A DNA stretch of 61,458 nucleotides from an uncultured Desulfovibrio sp. (lineage in GTDB: Bacteria; Desulfobacterota; Desulfovibrionia; Desulfovibrionales; Desulfovibrionaceae), in the NCBI GenBank assembly GCA_900553065.1, contig USBZ01000005.1, positions 1 to 61,458 of the forward strand, written 5' to 3'. Each line of letters begins with the position of its first letter. Position 1 is the first letter of the stretch. Both the position numbers and the translations under genes were made by a program. Shown piece by piece: positions 53,284-61,458 of the stretch. The notes beneath the pieces were generated by a model. The model did not search any database. It had not been told where the DNA came from and saw nothing but the letters and a program-made list of their open reading frames with translations.

Positions 53284-55185
53284 TTACTTCACTTCGGTGA
53301 AGTCGGCGTCGACGACATCATCGTCCTTCTTACCGTCGTTAGGCTGAGCCTGCTGACCGGCCTGAGCCGCGCCCTGCTGAGCCTGAGCGTTCTTGTACAG
53401 CATTTCGGCCAGCTTGTGAGAAGCCTGGGACAGTTCGTCGGAAGCCTTCTTGATGGCTTCGGTATCGCTGCCTTCCATGGCCTTCTTCAGCACTTCGGTC
53501 TTGCTTTCCACATCGGCCTTGACGGCGGGATCAACCTTGTCGCCGAGATCCTTGAGGGACTTTTCAGTAGCGTAGATGAGGGCATCGGCCTGGTTGCGGG
53601 CTTCGATGTTCTCCTGCTTCTTCTTGTCCTCGGCAGCGTTGGCTTCAGCTTCGCGCACCAGCTTGTTGATCTCTTCTTCGCTGAGACCGGAAGAAGACTT
53701 GATCTGGATGGACTGTTCCTTGCCCGTGCCGAGATCCTTGGCGGACACGTTCACGATACCGTTGGCGTCGATATCAAAGGTAACTTCAATCTGCGGCACG
53801 CCGCGGGGAGCGGCAGGAATGCCGGTGAGCTGGAAGTTGCCCAGAGTCATGTTGTCGGCAGCCATGGGACGTTCACCCTGCAGAACATGGATGTCCACGG
53901 CGGGCTGGTTGTCCGAAGCGGTGGAGAAGGTCTGGCTCTTGCGGGTAGGAATGGTGGTGTTGCGGTCGATCAGCTTGGTGAACACGCCGCCCATGGTCTC
54001 GATACCGAGAGACAGCGGGGTCACGTCGAGCAGCAGCACGTCCTTCACGTCGCCGGTAAGAATGGCGCCCTGAATGGAAGCGCCCATGGCCACCACTTCG
54101 TCGGGGTTCACGGAACGGTTGGGATCCTTTCCGAAGAATTCGCCGACCTTCTTCTGCACCAGAGGCATACGGGTCATGCCGCCGACCAGAACGACTTCAT
54201 CAATCTCGGAAGCGGTAAGACCGGCATCGGCGAGAGCCTTGCGGCAGGGTTCGATGGAGCGTTCCACCAGATCCATGACCATCTGTTCCAGCTTGGCGCG
54301 GGACAGCGTCATCATGAGATGCTTGGGACCGGTGGCGTCGGCCGTGATGAAGGGCAGGTTGATCTGCGTTTCCAGAGAGTTGGAAAGTTCCTTCTTCGCG
54401 TTTTCAGCCGCTTCCTTCAGACGCTGCAGAGCCATGCGGTCCTGAGACAGGTCGATACCGTACTGTCCCTTGAACTCGTCCACCATGTAGCGGATGATGC
54501 GCTGGTCGAAGTCTTCGCCGCCCAGGAAGGTGTCGCCGTTGGTGGCGCGCACTTCAACGACGTTGTCGCCGACTTCCAGGATGGAGATATCGAAGGTGCC
54601 GCCGCCGAGGTCGTACACGGCGATCTTTTCGTTGGCCTTACGGTCGAAGCCGTAAGCAAGAGAAGCGGCGGTAGGTTCGTTGATGATACGCTTCACTTCC
54701 AGACCGGCGATCTTGCCCGCGTCCTTGGTGGCCTGACGCTGAGCGTCATTGAAGTAGGCGGGAACGGTGATCACGGCTTCCGTGACGGGTTCGCCGAGGT
54801 AGGCTTCGGCGTCCTTCTTGAGCTGGCCGAGAATGACCGCGGAAATTTCCTGAGGGCTGTAGTCATGTCCGTCCACGCGCACGGCGGCGTCACCGTTGGC
54901 GGAAGCCACAATGGCGTAGGGAGCATGCTGCATCCAGTGCTGAACTTCGGGAGCATCCGCACGACGGCCCATCAGACGCTTGACGGCGAAAATGGTACGG
55001 TCGGGGTTGGTAACAGCCTGACGCTTGGCGGTTTCGCCCACCAGACGTTCCTTATCGGTAAAAGCGACGATGGACGGAGTGGTCCGGCCGCCATTGGGAT
55101 TGGAGATGCACTTGGGCTCCTTGCCTTCCATCACATAAACACAGCTGTTGGTGGTGCCAAGGTCGATACCAATAATCTTGCCCAT
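53284..55185 (-). CDS. dnaK: Chaperone DnaK (Hsp70)
   Basis: A 633-residue Hsp70. It starts GKIIGIDLGTTNSCVYVMEG, with the ATPase signatures YDLGGGTFDISILE and VVLVGGMTRMPLVQ. The substrate-binding region is followed by the Ala/Gln-rich tail and EVK end. It helps nascent and damaged proteins fold, with DnaJ and GrpE, which are not encoded in this window. GAGGAGG precedes the ATG. Confidence 0.98.
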   Translation of the reverse strand: MGKIIGIDLGTTNSCVYVMEGKEPKCISNPNGGRTTPSIVAFTDKERLVGETAKRQAVTNPDRTIFAVKRLMGRRADAPEVQHWMQHAPYAIVASANGDAAVRVDGHDYSPQEISAVILGQLKKDAEAYLGEPVTEAVITVPAYFNDAQRQATKDAGKIAGLEVKRIINEPTAASLAYGFDRKANEKIAVYDLGGGTFDISILEVGDNVVEVRATNGDTFLGGEDFDQRIIRYMVDEFKGQYGIDLSQDRMALQRLKEAAENAKKELSNSLETQINLPFITADATGPKHLMMTLSRAKLEQMVMDLVERSIEPCRKALADAGLTASEIDEVVLVGGMTRMPLVQKKVGEFFGKDPNRSVNPDEVVAMGASIQGAILTGDVKDVLLLDVTPLSLGIETMGGVFTKLIDRNTTIPTRKSQTFSTASDNQPAVDIHVLQGERPMAADNMTLGNFQLTGIPAAPRGVPQIEVTFDIDANGIVNVSAKDLGTGKEQSIQIKSSSGLSEEEINKLVREAEANAAEDKKKQENIEARNQADALIYATEKSLKDLGDKVDPAVKADVESKTEVLKKAMEGSDTEAIKKASDELSQASHKLAEMLYKNAQAQQGAAQAGQQAQPNDGKKDDDVVDADFTEVK

Positions 55186-55561
55186 AATATATTTCCTCCT
55201 CAGTATTGCACATATTCGGGGAAGAGCCGCCCGGAGGCGTGAACTCTTACAGGCAATAGGTAATTCCGTTTTACGCGCCGTCTAGGGGGGAGAGAAAAAT
55301 TTTTTTGAAAATATCGTTTTCAGGCAAGCATGCCGAGCCTGCTTCCAGCTCTTCTGAGGTTCCTTCCGCGTCTCGTTTCCCTTTTATGCTTCCGGAAGCG
55401 GCGCACAGGCTGAATGCATGAAAGTCTCTGTCTTCAGAAAACTTTTCAGCCGAGTCGTCCGACAAAAAAGCAAGACTCCGGCCGCAACGGCAGACCGCCG
55501 CCAGAACGACGAAATAAAAACACAGAGAGGATAGGAGAATCTGTCAGAAAAGAAGCGGACG
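55186..55561 (-). other. Region upstream of dnaK
   Basis: 376 bases without a supported gene. It must contain the dnaK promoter. I saw an imperfect GAAAA/TTTTC repeat (about 55307-55321) and a C-run beside an A/T-rich tract, but no confident sigma-32 or CIRCE match. Confidence 0.45.
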
Positions 55562-56332
55562 TCAGCTTCTCATGGCGTCGTCAAGAGCGCGGAGCACGGC
55601 ATCAAGGGCCGTCACATCCATCTGCCCGGGAGCGCTCGCACTGCGCGCGGCTCCAAAGGTGGCGGCACTGCCGAAGCTCTGACCGCAGACACGGCTTATC
55701 ACGCCGAGAGGCCCCATGCTCATGGTGATGACGGGCCGATCCGCAATCGCCGAGGCCTCCTGCGTAGCGGCCAGCAGCGTTATCACATCCTCCCGGCTTT
55801 GCGGCATGACGGCGATTTTAAGAATGTCTGCGTCAAGCTCGTTCTGCATGAACAGAAGACGACGCACGATTTCTTCCCGGGGCGGCGTCGCATGAAAATC
55901 ATGATTGCTGGCCACAACAGGAACCCCGCAGGCATGAGCACGGGCAATGATGTCCCCGGCTCTGCCGGAGCGGAAAAAGGCCTCCACGTCCAGAAGGTCG
56001 ATAAGCCCGCTCTCGCAGAGCAAACCGCAGAGGGAAGCATAGCGCTCCTCGCTGATGGAACGAGCTCCGCCCTCGTCGGAGGTGCGGAACGTGGCCAGCA
56101 GAGGCAGGGAAAGCTTGCCGCGCAGGCGTTCCAGAGTTTTCAGGATCGCCTCGTCATCAAGGTCGCCCGAAGCGCCGAACATATCCACACGCCATTCGAC
56201 CATGTCCGCAGGCACGGAGGAAAGCGCCGAAGCTTCCGCCATCAGTTCCTCTTCCGACGAAGATGTCAGAGGAACAATGATGCAGGGACGACCCTTTCCT
56301 ATATGAAGGCGACCTATGTGAACGACGTTCAT
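55562..56332 (-). CDS. aroD: Type I 3-dehydroquinate dehydratase
   Basis: A 256-residue class I dehydroquinase (shikimate pathway, step 3). VEWRVDMF, the SNHDFHATP segment with the catalytic His, DILKIAVMPQS with the Schiff-base Lys, and MSMGPLGVISRVCGQSFGSAATFG near the C-terminus are diagnostic. The start is uncertain: 56332 (MNVVHIGRL) is preferred, with 56350 and 56386 as alternatives. Confidence 0.93.
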   Translation of the reverse strand: MNVVHIGRLHIGKGRPCIIVPLTSSSEEELMAEASALSSVPADMVEWRVDMFGASGDLDDEAILKTLERLRGKLSLPLLATFRTSDEGGARSISEERYASLCGLLCESGLIDLLDVEAFFRSGRAGDIIARAHACGVPVVASNHDFHATPPREEIVRRLLFMQNELDADILKIAVMPQSREDVITLLAATQEASAIADRPVITMSMGPLGVISRVCGQSFGSAATFGAARSASAPGQMDVTALDAVLRALDDAMRS

Positions 56333-56578
56333 GCTTTTCCCGATACTCATTCCGCCGGAACGAAACATTCTTCCGCTCTCCGGCAAAACGACAAATAGAA
56401 GACCATACCGCCCGACGGCGGCACATAAAACTCCGGCGCAGACATGTTTTGAGAGCTTTCAGCCGCGAAACCGGCTCATTTTCGTGAGACGACGCGCAGA
56501 AACCCCTCTGCCTTCCATGAAGCATGGCGGCAGAACAATGCAAACGCTCAGAAAAAGAAAGACGCAGAACCGTATTTC

Positions 56579-56827
56579 TCAGAGCCAGGGATCGTTGTCG
56601 GCCTCATCAAGAAACGTGTAGGACCGTACATAGATCTGACGCTGTTCTTCATCCATGACATTGCACAGCAATTCCACGGGAGAACCGACCATTTCGGCCA
56701 GATCGGCGCCGGCGCCGCGGGGAAAAATGGGCCATTCCTGCTCTTCATTGTCAAGAAGTGCAACACGGCAGGGGCCGCCTTCAAGGGGAGAAACTGTACC
56801 TCTGAGAGTGACCGAAGCGGAACTCAT
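56579..56827 (-). CDS. Small hypothetical protein
   Basis: An 82-residue acidic protein with no signal peptide or recognised domain. LRGTVSPLEGGPCRVALLDNEEQEWPIFPRG suggests a small beta-strand domain. GAGGG lies before the ATG. Codon use fits its neighbours. It is transcribed away from murI. Confidence 0.65.
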   Translation of the reverse strand: MSSASVTLRGTVSPLEGGPCRVALLDNEEQEWPIFPRGAGADLAEMVGSPVELLCNVMDEEQRQIYVRSYTFLDEADNDPWL

Positions 56828-57075
56828 GCAAAAAGCCCTCAAAACATCAAAAAATCACCGGCCTGCAAAGGCCTGGGGGAGCCCGACGACATGGCCGGGA
56901 TTCCTTGTACTGTCTTTGTTACAGTTCAGTAGTCTTGTCAAGCGGGATACGGCATGAAAAAGCGCTTCCGGCGCAAAATATGTTCTGGAGCGCCGTTCCC
57001 GGATTGACCAGTACCTTGCCCGCGCGATAGGAACAGAAGAAGGCGTACGCCGCATCCCCATGATACGAGGCCACC

Positions 57076-57963
57076 ATGATCACCACTCAAGGCATTTCTT
57101 CCAGCCGCTCCGCCCTGCGCGAGCTGCCCATCGGTCTTTTCGACTCCGGTGTGGGCGGCATGACGGTTCTGCGCGCCATGCGGGAGCAGCTGCCCAACGA
57201 ATCCTTTCTCTATCTCGGCGACACCGCCCGCATGCCCTACGGGACCAAGGGTGTGGAAACCGTGCAGAGATACGCGCTGGAAGCCGCCGCGAAGCTGGTG
57301 GAGAGGGGGATAAAGCTCCTTGTCATTGCGTGCAACACGGCCACGGCGGCGGCGCTTCCGCTGCTTCAGGCCGCTCATCCGGACATCGACGTGGTGGGCG
57401 TTGTGGAACCGGGAGCCGAAGCGGCCTGCCGCGCCACCAAAAGCGGCTACATTGCCGTCATCGCCACAAGCGGCACCATACGCGGCAGAGCCTATGAGCA
57501 GGCCATTCTGCAACGCATGCCGCAGGCCCGCATTTCCGCGCTGGCCTGCCCGCTTTTCGTTTCCATGGTGGAAGACGGTCTTTTGGAAGGCCCGCTGGCC
57601 GAAGGACTGGCAGCCCGCTATCTCGACAGAATTTTCAGCGATCCCCGCAAACAGGGGCTGGAAGTGCCCGACACGCTGGTACTGGCCTGCACTCATTTTC
57701 CGCTGCTTCGCAACGCCATTGCCCATGTGGTGGGCGACGGCGTAACGCTGGTGGATTCCGCAAGCAATACGGCACGAAACGTGCGCGCCCTTCTTCAGAA
57801 AAAACATCTTGCCCGCGGCTCCGGTCCCAATGTAGGCATGCCGTTGTGCCCCGGATCCGTACGCTTTCTCACGACCGACGACGTACCGCGGTTCACCCGT
57901 ATGGGAGAACTCTTTCTGGGCATCCCCATCGCGCCCTGTACCGTGGAACTGGTGGAACTCTAA
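57076..57963 (+). CDS. murI: Glutamate racemase
   Basis: A 295-residue enzyme that makes D-glutamate for peptidoglycan. The start region is PIGLFDSGVGGMTVLRAM; the two catalytic Cys are in VIACNTAT (Cys86) and LACTHFPLL (Cys205). GDTARMPYG is also conserved. Its stop overlaps the truA start (TAATG), so it is coupled to truA. Confidence 0.96.
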   Translation: MITTQGISSSRSALRELPIGLFDSGVGGMTVLRAMREQLPNESFLYLGDTARMPYGTKGVETVQRYALEAAAKLVERGIKLLVIACNTATAAALPLLQAAHPDIDVVGVVEPGAEAACRATKSGYIAVIATSGTIRGRAYEQAILQRMPQARISALACPLFVSMVEDGLLEGPLAEGLAARYLDRIFSDPRKQGLEVPDTLVLACTHFPLLRNAIAHVVGDGVTLVDSASNTARNVRALLQKKHLARGSGPNVGMPLCPGSVRFLTTDDVPRFTRMGELFLGIPIAPCTVELVEL

Positions 57964-58781
57964 TGCCTCGACTCAGACTTACTCTTGCCTATGTAGGCAC
58001 CCATTATCACGGCTGGCAGATCCAGGCCTGGAAGGACCGGGAGGATCCGCCCACCGTTCAGGCCTTCGTTGCGCAGGCGGTCTCTCATGTGGCCGGCAGG
58101 CCCACGCACGTGCAAGGAGCCGGACGCACGGACGCCGGCGTTCATGCGGACGCACAGGTCGCCCATTGCGACATTCCTGAAGATCGCGTGCACGTCCGCT
58201 GGAAGCTCGCGCTGAACACGCTGCTGCCCAGAGACATCCGCGTAACGGACGCCCGCATCGTGCCCGACAGTTTCGATGCCTGCTTCAGCGTGAAGCGAAA
58301 GATCTACACCTATTCGCTGTGGCTTGATCATCTGTGCACGCCGCCCAAGCTGTATCCCTTCGTATGGGCCTGCGGCCCCCTCGACTTCGACCGCTTCGAT
58401 GCGGCTGCGGAACGCCTTGTGGGCACACACGACTTTGCCGCGCTGCAGAACGCAGGCACTCCGCACAAAAGCACGGTGCGCACGCTGTTCAGCATTACGA
58501 GAAGTCCGGCCCGGAGCGCCTCGCAGGCTCTTCCCGAAGGATGCCTCCAGGTGGACGTCCGCTTCGAGGCCGACGGGTTTCTCAAGCAGATGGTACGCAA
58601 TCTCACCGGACTCATGGTGGCCTGCGGACGGGAAAAATTCGCGCCGGAAGACATACCCGCCCTGCTGGAATCCCGGGACAGGCGGAAGGCCCCCTTCACA
58701 GCTCCTCCGCAGGGGCTGAGCATGACGCAGATATGGTATGACGGCGAACCCCGGCCGGAAGGCTGGCTCGGCAAGGACTGA
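57963..58781 (+). CDS. truA: tRNA pseudouridine(38-40) synthase TruA
   Basis: A 272-residue enzyme that isomerises uridines in the tRNA anticodon stem. LAYVGTHYHGWQIQ at the start and GAGRTDAGVHA (catalytic Asp57) are the signatures; FLKQMVRNLTG is near the end. It starts at 57963, overlapping the murI stop. The rlu gene follows 2 bases later. Confidence 0.96.
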   Translation: MPRLRLTLAYVGTHYHGWQIQAWKDREDPPTVQAFVAQAVSHVAGRPTHVQGAGRTDAGVHADAQVAHCDIPEDRVHVRWKLALNTLLPRDIRVTDARIVPDSFDACFSVKRKIYTYSLWLDHLCTPPKLYPFVWACGPLDFDRFDAAAERLVGTHDFAALQNAGTPHKSTVRTLFSITRSPARSASQALPEGCLQVDVRFEADGFLKQMVRNLTGLMVACGREKFAPEDIPALLESRDRRKAPFTAPPQGLSMTQIWYDGEPRPEGWLGKD

Positions 58782-58783
58782 CC

Positions 58784-59782
58784 ATGAGCCGAAACATCAC
58801 CGTTTTTCCTGAAGAAAACGACAGCAGACTCGATCATGTACTCGAACGTCTTCTGCCGGGCATGGGTCTGCGGGGACGCCGTCGTCTCTGCGAACTCGGC
58901 CTGGCAACGCTCAACGGTCGCCCTGCTCCGGCCTCGCGCAAGGTGCGAGCCGGCGACATTGTGAGCATTCCGGACGACACGGCTCAGCCCGCCGGCTCAT
59001 CCTGCACGACAGAAATCGCGTCCGCCCCTGCAGTACGAAGCGTCGGATCCGGCCGTGACGAAGCGAAACTTGTCAAACGCAGCTCCCATCTGGCCGCCCT
59101 GTACAAACCGGCCTCCATGCATACCGAATCTCTGGCCGGAAAACCCGGCGCCAGTCTGCAGACGCTTCTGCCCGCTCTTCTCGAGCAGAACGCCCGTCTA
59201 GTGAACAGGCTCGACTTTCCCACGTCCGGCATCGTGGCGGCCGCCTTCGATGAGGCGGGTGAACGGCAGTACCGTCAGGCACAGGAAGACGGACACACGG
59301 AAAAGCGCTATCTCACCCTGCTGGAAGGATCGCTGTTCCACTACAGGCTCGCCACACAGCGCCTGCTTCTCAAAAACAGGGCGCGCGTGCTCGTGGAACT
59401 CGAACCTCACCCCGATCACCGCAGGCATACCGCCGTGCATCCGCTGGCCGTCATGGACGGCGCCGATGTGATCCGTCGTCTGCACCTGCAGGAACGCGGC
59501 TGGCAGGGTCCGGTTCCCGCGTTCGTCACGCTGGCAGGCTGCGTCATTCTGAAGGGAGCCCGCCATCAGATACGGGCCCACTGCTCCGCGCTGGGATTTC
59601 CGCTTCTGGGAGACCGGCGTTACGGCGCTCAGTTCGGTCCGGCAGGAGAAGAGAACGAAGCGTTCTTTCTGCATCACGGCAGACTGCGTCTGCCCGCCTT
59701 CGACGCATTCATTCTCCCTCCGTGGCTCCCCATGCTGGAAGAAAAGGCTGCATCCGCCGCCAGGCACTGGATTTCCGCCTAG
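58784..59782 (+). CDS. RluA-family pseudouridine synthase
   Basis: A 332-residue protein. The N-terminal S4-like RNA-binding domain is about residues 12-65 (RLDHVLERLLPGMGLRGRRRLCELG). The catalytic motif is VNRLDFPTSG with Asp144, and the C-terminal motif GARHQIRAHCSALGFPLLGDRRYG is typical of RluA/RluC/RluD enzymes. The RNA target, 23S rRNA or tRNA, cannot be fixed. It is the last gene of murI-truA-rlu. Confidence 0.92.
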   Translation: MSRNITVFPEENDSRLDHVLERLLPGMGLRGRRRLCELGLATLNGRPAPASRKVRAGDIVSIPDDTAQPAGSSCTTEIASAPAVRSVGSGRDEAKLVKRSSHLAALYKPASMHTESLAGKPGASLQTLLPALLEQNARLVNRLDFPTSGIVAAAFDEAGERQYRQAQEDGHTEKRYLTLLEGSLFHYRLATQRLLLKNRARVLVELEPHPDHRRHTAVHPLAVMDGADVIRRLHLQERGWQGPVPAFVTLAGCVILKGARHQIRAHCSALGFPLLGDRRYGAQFGPAGEENEAFFLHHGRLRLPAFDAFILPPWLPMLEEKAASAARHWISA

Positions 59783-59819
59783 CATTGCCTTCCGCGCTTT
59801 CCCCTTCCTGCAAAGGCCC

Positions 59820-59852
59820 GGGCGCACTCCGATCATTCGGAATCATGCGCCC
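59820..59852. terminator. Nested hairpin after the rlu gene
   Basis: Outer stem GGGCGCA/TGCGCCC (59820-59826 with 59846-59852) encloses TCCGA/TCGGA (59828-59832 with 59837-59841). There is no U-tract. It may end murI-truA-rlu by a Rho-aided route, or be a small repeat. Confidence 0.45.
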
Positions 59853-59940
59853 CACTTACGCTCCGGCAAAGGCCGCAACAAGAAATGCTCTCCCGCGTCA
59901 TGGGAAGCCTTCTCTGCAATCAGCCATGACAAATGAAAAA

Positions 59941-59965
59941 TCCGCCGCAAGCTTCTTGCGGCGGA
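59941..59965 (-). terminator. Terminator of the TraR/DksA-like gene
   Basis: An 11-bp stem (59941-59951 with 59955-59965) and a CTT loop, followed on the - strand by a short T-run (TTTTTC). Confidence 0.85.
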
Positions 59966-59992
59966 TCATCATATAGGCAGAGACGGCGCGGT

Positions 59993-60214
59993 CTACTGGC
60001 GTTCCTTCTCCCACTCTTCCTGGCAGGAAAGGCACAGTCCCACTCCGGGAATCGCCTTGAGTCTCGCTTCGGGAATGGGTTCACCGCATTCGCGGCAGCA
60101 GGGCTTGCCGTCTATCCACTCCGGTCCTTCCTGATAGCCGACATTGGCGGCCTGACGAAGTGCGGATTCACGTTCAATTCTTTCCAGTTCCGTAGCCTGA
60201 TCAAAAACATCCAT
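59993..60214 (-). CDS. TraR/DksA-family zinc finger protein (short form)
   Basis: A 73-residue protein. It lacks the long coiled-coil of DksA and is closer to TraR in length. The four-Cys zinc site is CCRECG near residue 39 and CLSCQ near residue 61. Such proteins bind in the RNA polymerase secondary channel and can change promoter use. The start at 60214 has AGGAG upstream. It stands alone. Confidence 0.85.
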   Translation of the reverse strand: MDVFDQATELERIERESALRQAANVGYQEGPEWIDGKPCCRECGEPIPEARLKAIPGVGLCLSCQEEWEKERQ

Positions 60215-60525
60215 AATCTGCTCCTGAAAGACCCGCCTCCGCTCATCCGGCGAAAACGAGCTTAAAACAATGGGGCTGAACGAGCGCCTGACGCGCAGGC
60301 GTTCCGGATTCACGGGTCGCCCGCAGGGGACGCCCTTAAGCGGCATATCATGGGGCCGCATGGCGGCACAGGAATGTCCTGTACCAAAACATCAATGTCC
60401 GCTGCACGGACACCGCTTCTTTTGAAGGGAGATTCCGGCAGATACAGAAAATATCAAGAAATGACAAGACTGCCGAAAGCGCCCTTCAATCCAAAAAGAG
60501 GTCCGGCACTCTGCGCGATCCTTTT

Positions 60526-61038
60526 TCAGCTTCGGGGGCCCACCTTGACGGACGGCGCCGTCAGCGCCTCGGCCGGTATTTTGACCACCAGCTTCTTCAC
60601 TCTCGCGCTCGATGCTCTGAGGCAGGGCATATGAGCCTCTCCGGGAAGCACAAGCGCAAACAGACCGGGCGTCAGATGCACACGGGAGGCAAAGGCAGGC
60701 TTTTCCTCATAGAACACAAGATCGCGTTCTTCGTTCCGCACGGATTCCTTTTCCCCGCCACGGAGAAAAAACATATCGAGATACTCGTCGCCCGCCAGCA
60801 CGGTCTGAATGTCGGCCATGCGTTCATGTCCTTCATACCGGGCATCGGATTCCCGTTTCGGTTCGTAGCTTTCCACGGAAGCCGCAACACCGCCCTTATC
60901 CGGGCCACCTGCCAGAAGATAACGGCCTTCCGGCAGGGAATCCCCCTGAGAAACAAGGTTCATCAGATCGGGAAGCAGCGCATCCCACAGCGGACCGAGG
61001 CTGTACGCGGCACCCCGTTCAAAGGTATCGACAATCAT
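60526..61038 (-). CDS. YhcH/YjgK/YiaL (DUF386) family protein
   Basis: A 170-residue cupin-like protein. The middle motif RYEGHERMADIQTVLAGDEYLDM and the HLTPGLFALVLPGEAHMPCL segment are characteristic, with metal-binding His residues. Members accompany sugar or sialic-acid pathways; the substrate here is unknown, since no sugar genes are next to it. The ribosome site is weak. Confidence 0.88.
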   Translation of the reverse strand: MIVDTFERGAAYSLGPLWDALLPDLMNLVSQGDSLPEGRYLLAGGPDKGGVAASVESYEPKRESDARYEGHERMADIQTVLAGDEYLDMFFLRGGEKESVRNEERDLVFYEEKPAFASRVHLTPGLFALVLPGEAHMPCLRASSARVKKLVVKIPAEALTAPSVKVGPRS

Positions 61039-61410
61039 GATTCAGGCAATCTCCACAAGATTCCATGATATCGGAATCTCCGTACATATGCAAACGATGG
61101 GCGAGGATGCCTTGACTGTAGGACAATGTCAAGAGGCTGAAACATTTTTCAAGAGAAAAAAGAGCGGCTGCAAAGAATACAGCGGTCTTCCCGGGAAAAA
61201 ACATGCCAGAATGCGGCAGAATACAGAAAAAAAACGGGAAACGGACTGACCTGGAACAGAATGTTTCAGGAATAACCGGTTATATGTCCTTCCGATATCG
61301 ACCAGAGGCATCGTTTTTTAAAGGAAGGCTGAATCGCCAGAGAACGTGTGTGTTGCAAGAATGCTGCGCAGCTTTTCCTTAGATGCGCTCTTTACCGAAC
61401 GAAAGTCAGG
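61039..61410. other. End region without a supported gene
   Basis: The short open frames here have no domains or ribosome sites. An inverted repeat CTTGAC/GTCAAG (61111-61133) lies in the likely promoter of the YhcH-family gene. Confidence 0.45.
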
Positions 61411-61453
61411 ACCGCCCCTTCAAGGGGCGGTTTGATTTGACCCTATAAGGGTC
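61411..61453. repeat. Two tandem hairpins at the window edge (possible insertion-sequence end)
   Basis: A 9-bp hairpin (61411-61419 with 61423-61431, 3-base loop) is followed 7 bases later by a 6-bp hairpin (61439-61444 with 61448-61453, loop ATA). Closely spaced imperfect or perfect hairpins near an end are a feature of IS200/IS605-type elements, but the rest of the element, if any, lies outside the window. They could also be two terminators. Confidence 0.35.
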
Positions 61454-61458
61454 TGTTA

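Noticed and set aside
53110..55242. A 710-codon + strand open frame opposite dnaK
   Set aside because: It is the antisense shadow of dnaK.
55300..55330. Possible sigma-32 promoter of dnaK
   Set aside because: Only fragments of the consensus are present, so I did not call it.
1..61458. CRISPR arrays, rRNA genes and complete transposases
   Set aside because: No regularly spaced repeats, no rRNA-like conserved sequence and no transposase signature were seen in the window.

Overview
This window looks like a chromosomal segment of a sulfate- or sulfite-reducing deltaproteobacterium of the Desulfovibrionaceae, probably a host-associated one related to Bilophila, Mailhella or Lawsonia. That placement is inference. 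It rests on a tungstate regulator of the type known from Desulfovibrio, on the tup/moa cluster, on the order chaperone/isomerase - RodZ-like - recO - glyQ - glyS, on a moderately high G+C coding style with many C-ending codons, and on a type III secretion effector/chaperone pair.

Layout. Positions 1-6200 hold a tungsten/molybdenum cofactor unit on the + strand: a TunR-like regulator, the TupABC tungstate importer, a MOSC protein, a MoaC-MogA fusion and MoaA. A tRNA-Leu(GAG) follows on the - strand. Positions 6746-11232 hold the most unusual locus: a good sigma-54 promoter, a roughly 1200-residue protein with a DUF3626/ADP-ribosyltransferase-like centre and a C-terminal HD phosphohydrolase domain, and a CesT-type secretion chaperone. 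From 11400 to 17705 the - strand carries proB, obg, rpmA, rplU, a YkvA-like protein and groES-groEL. From 18245 to 32305 the + strand carries a secreted carboxymuconolactone decarboxylase-like protein, a CBS protein, a membrane protein, a YgjP-like metallopeptidase, pgm, an unknown gene next to cstA, hrpB and a large DUF3553/SF1 helicase.

From 32300 to 44200 the genes are mixed: a SLOG-type protein, a RelB/DinJ-like fusion, fur-yjbQ, cfa, a DUF2157/DUF4401 membrane protein, a CAT-like acetyltransferase, azlCD, uvrB and a Crp/Fnr regulator with a flavodoxin. From 44500 to 51100 the - strand holds rpsT and a run from a SurA-like protein through a RodZ-like protein, recO and glyQ to glyS. The last 10 kb holds an OmpA-type lipoprotein, a YqaA-like protein, dnaK, aroD, a small unknown protein, murI-truA-rlu, a TraR/DksA-like zinc finger protein, a YhcH-family protein and two tandem hairpins at the very end that may be the edge of an insertion sequence.

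Most of the window is housekeeping. The accessory signal is concentrated at 6746-11232 (candidate type III effector with its chaperone under sigma-54), 28946-32305 and 32874-33890 (unusual domain fusions), 51450-51620 (orphan terminator, possible small RNA) and 61411-61453. No rRNA, CRISPR array, complete transposase gene or phage module was seen.
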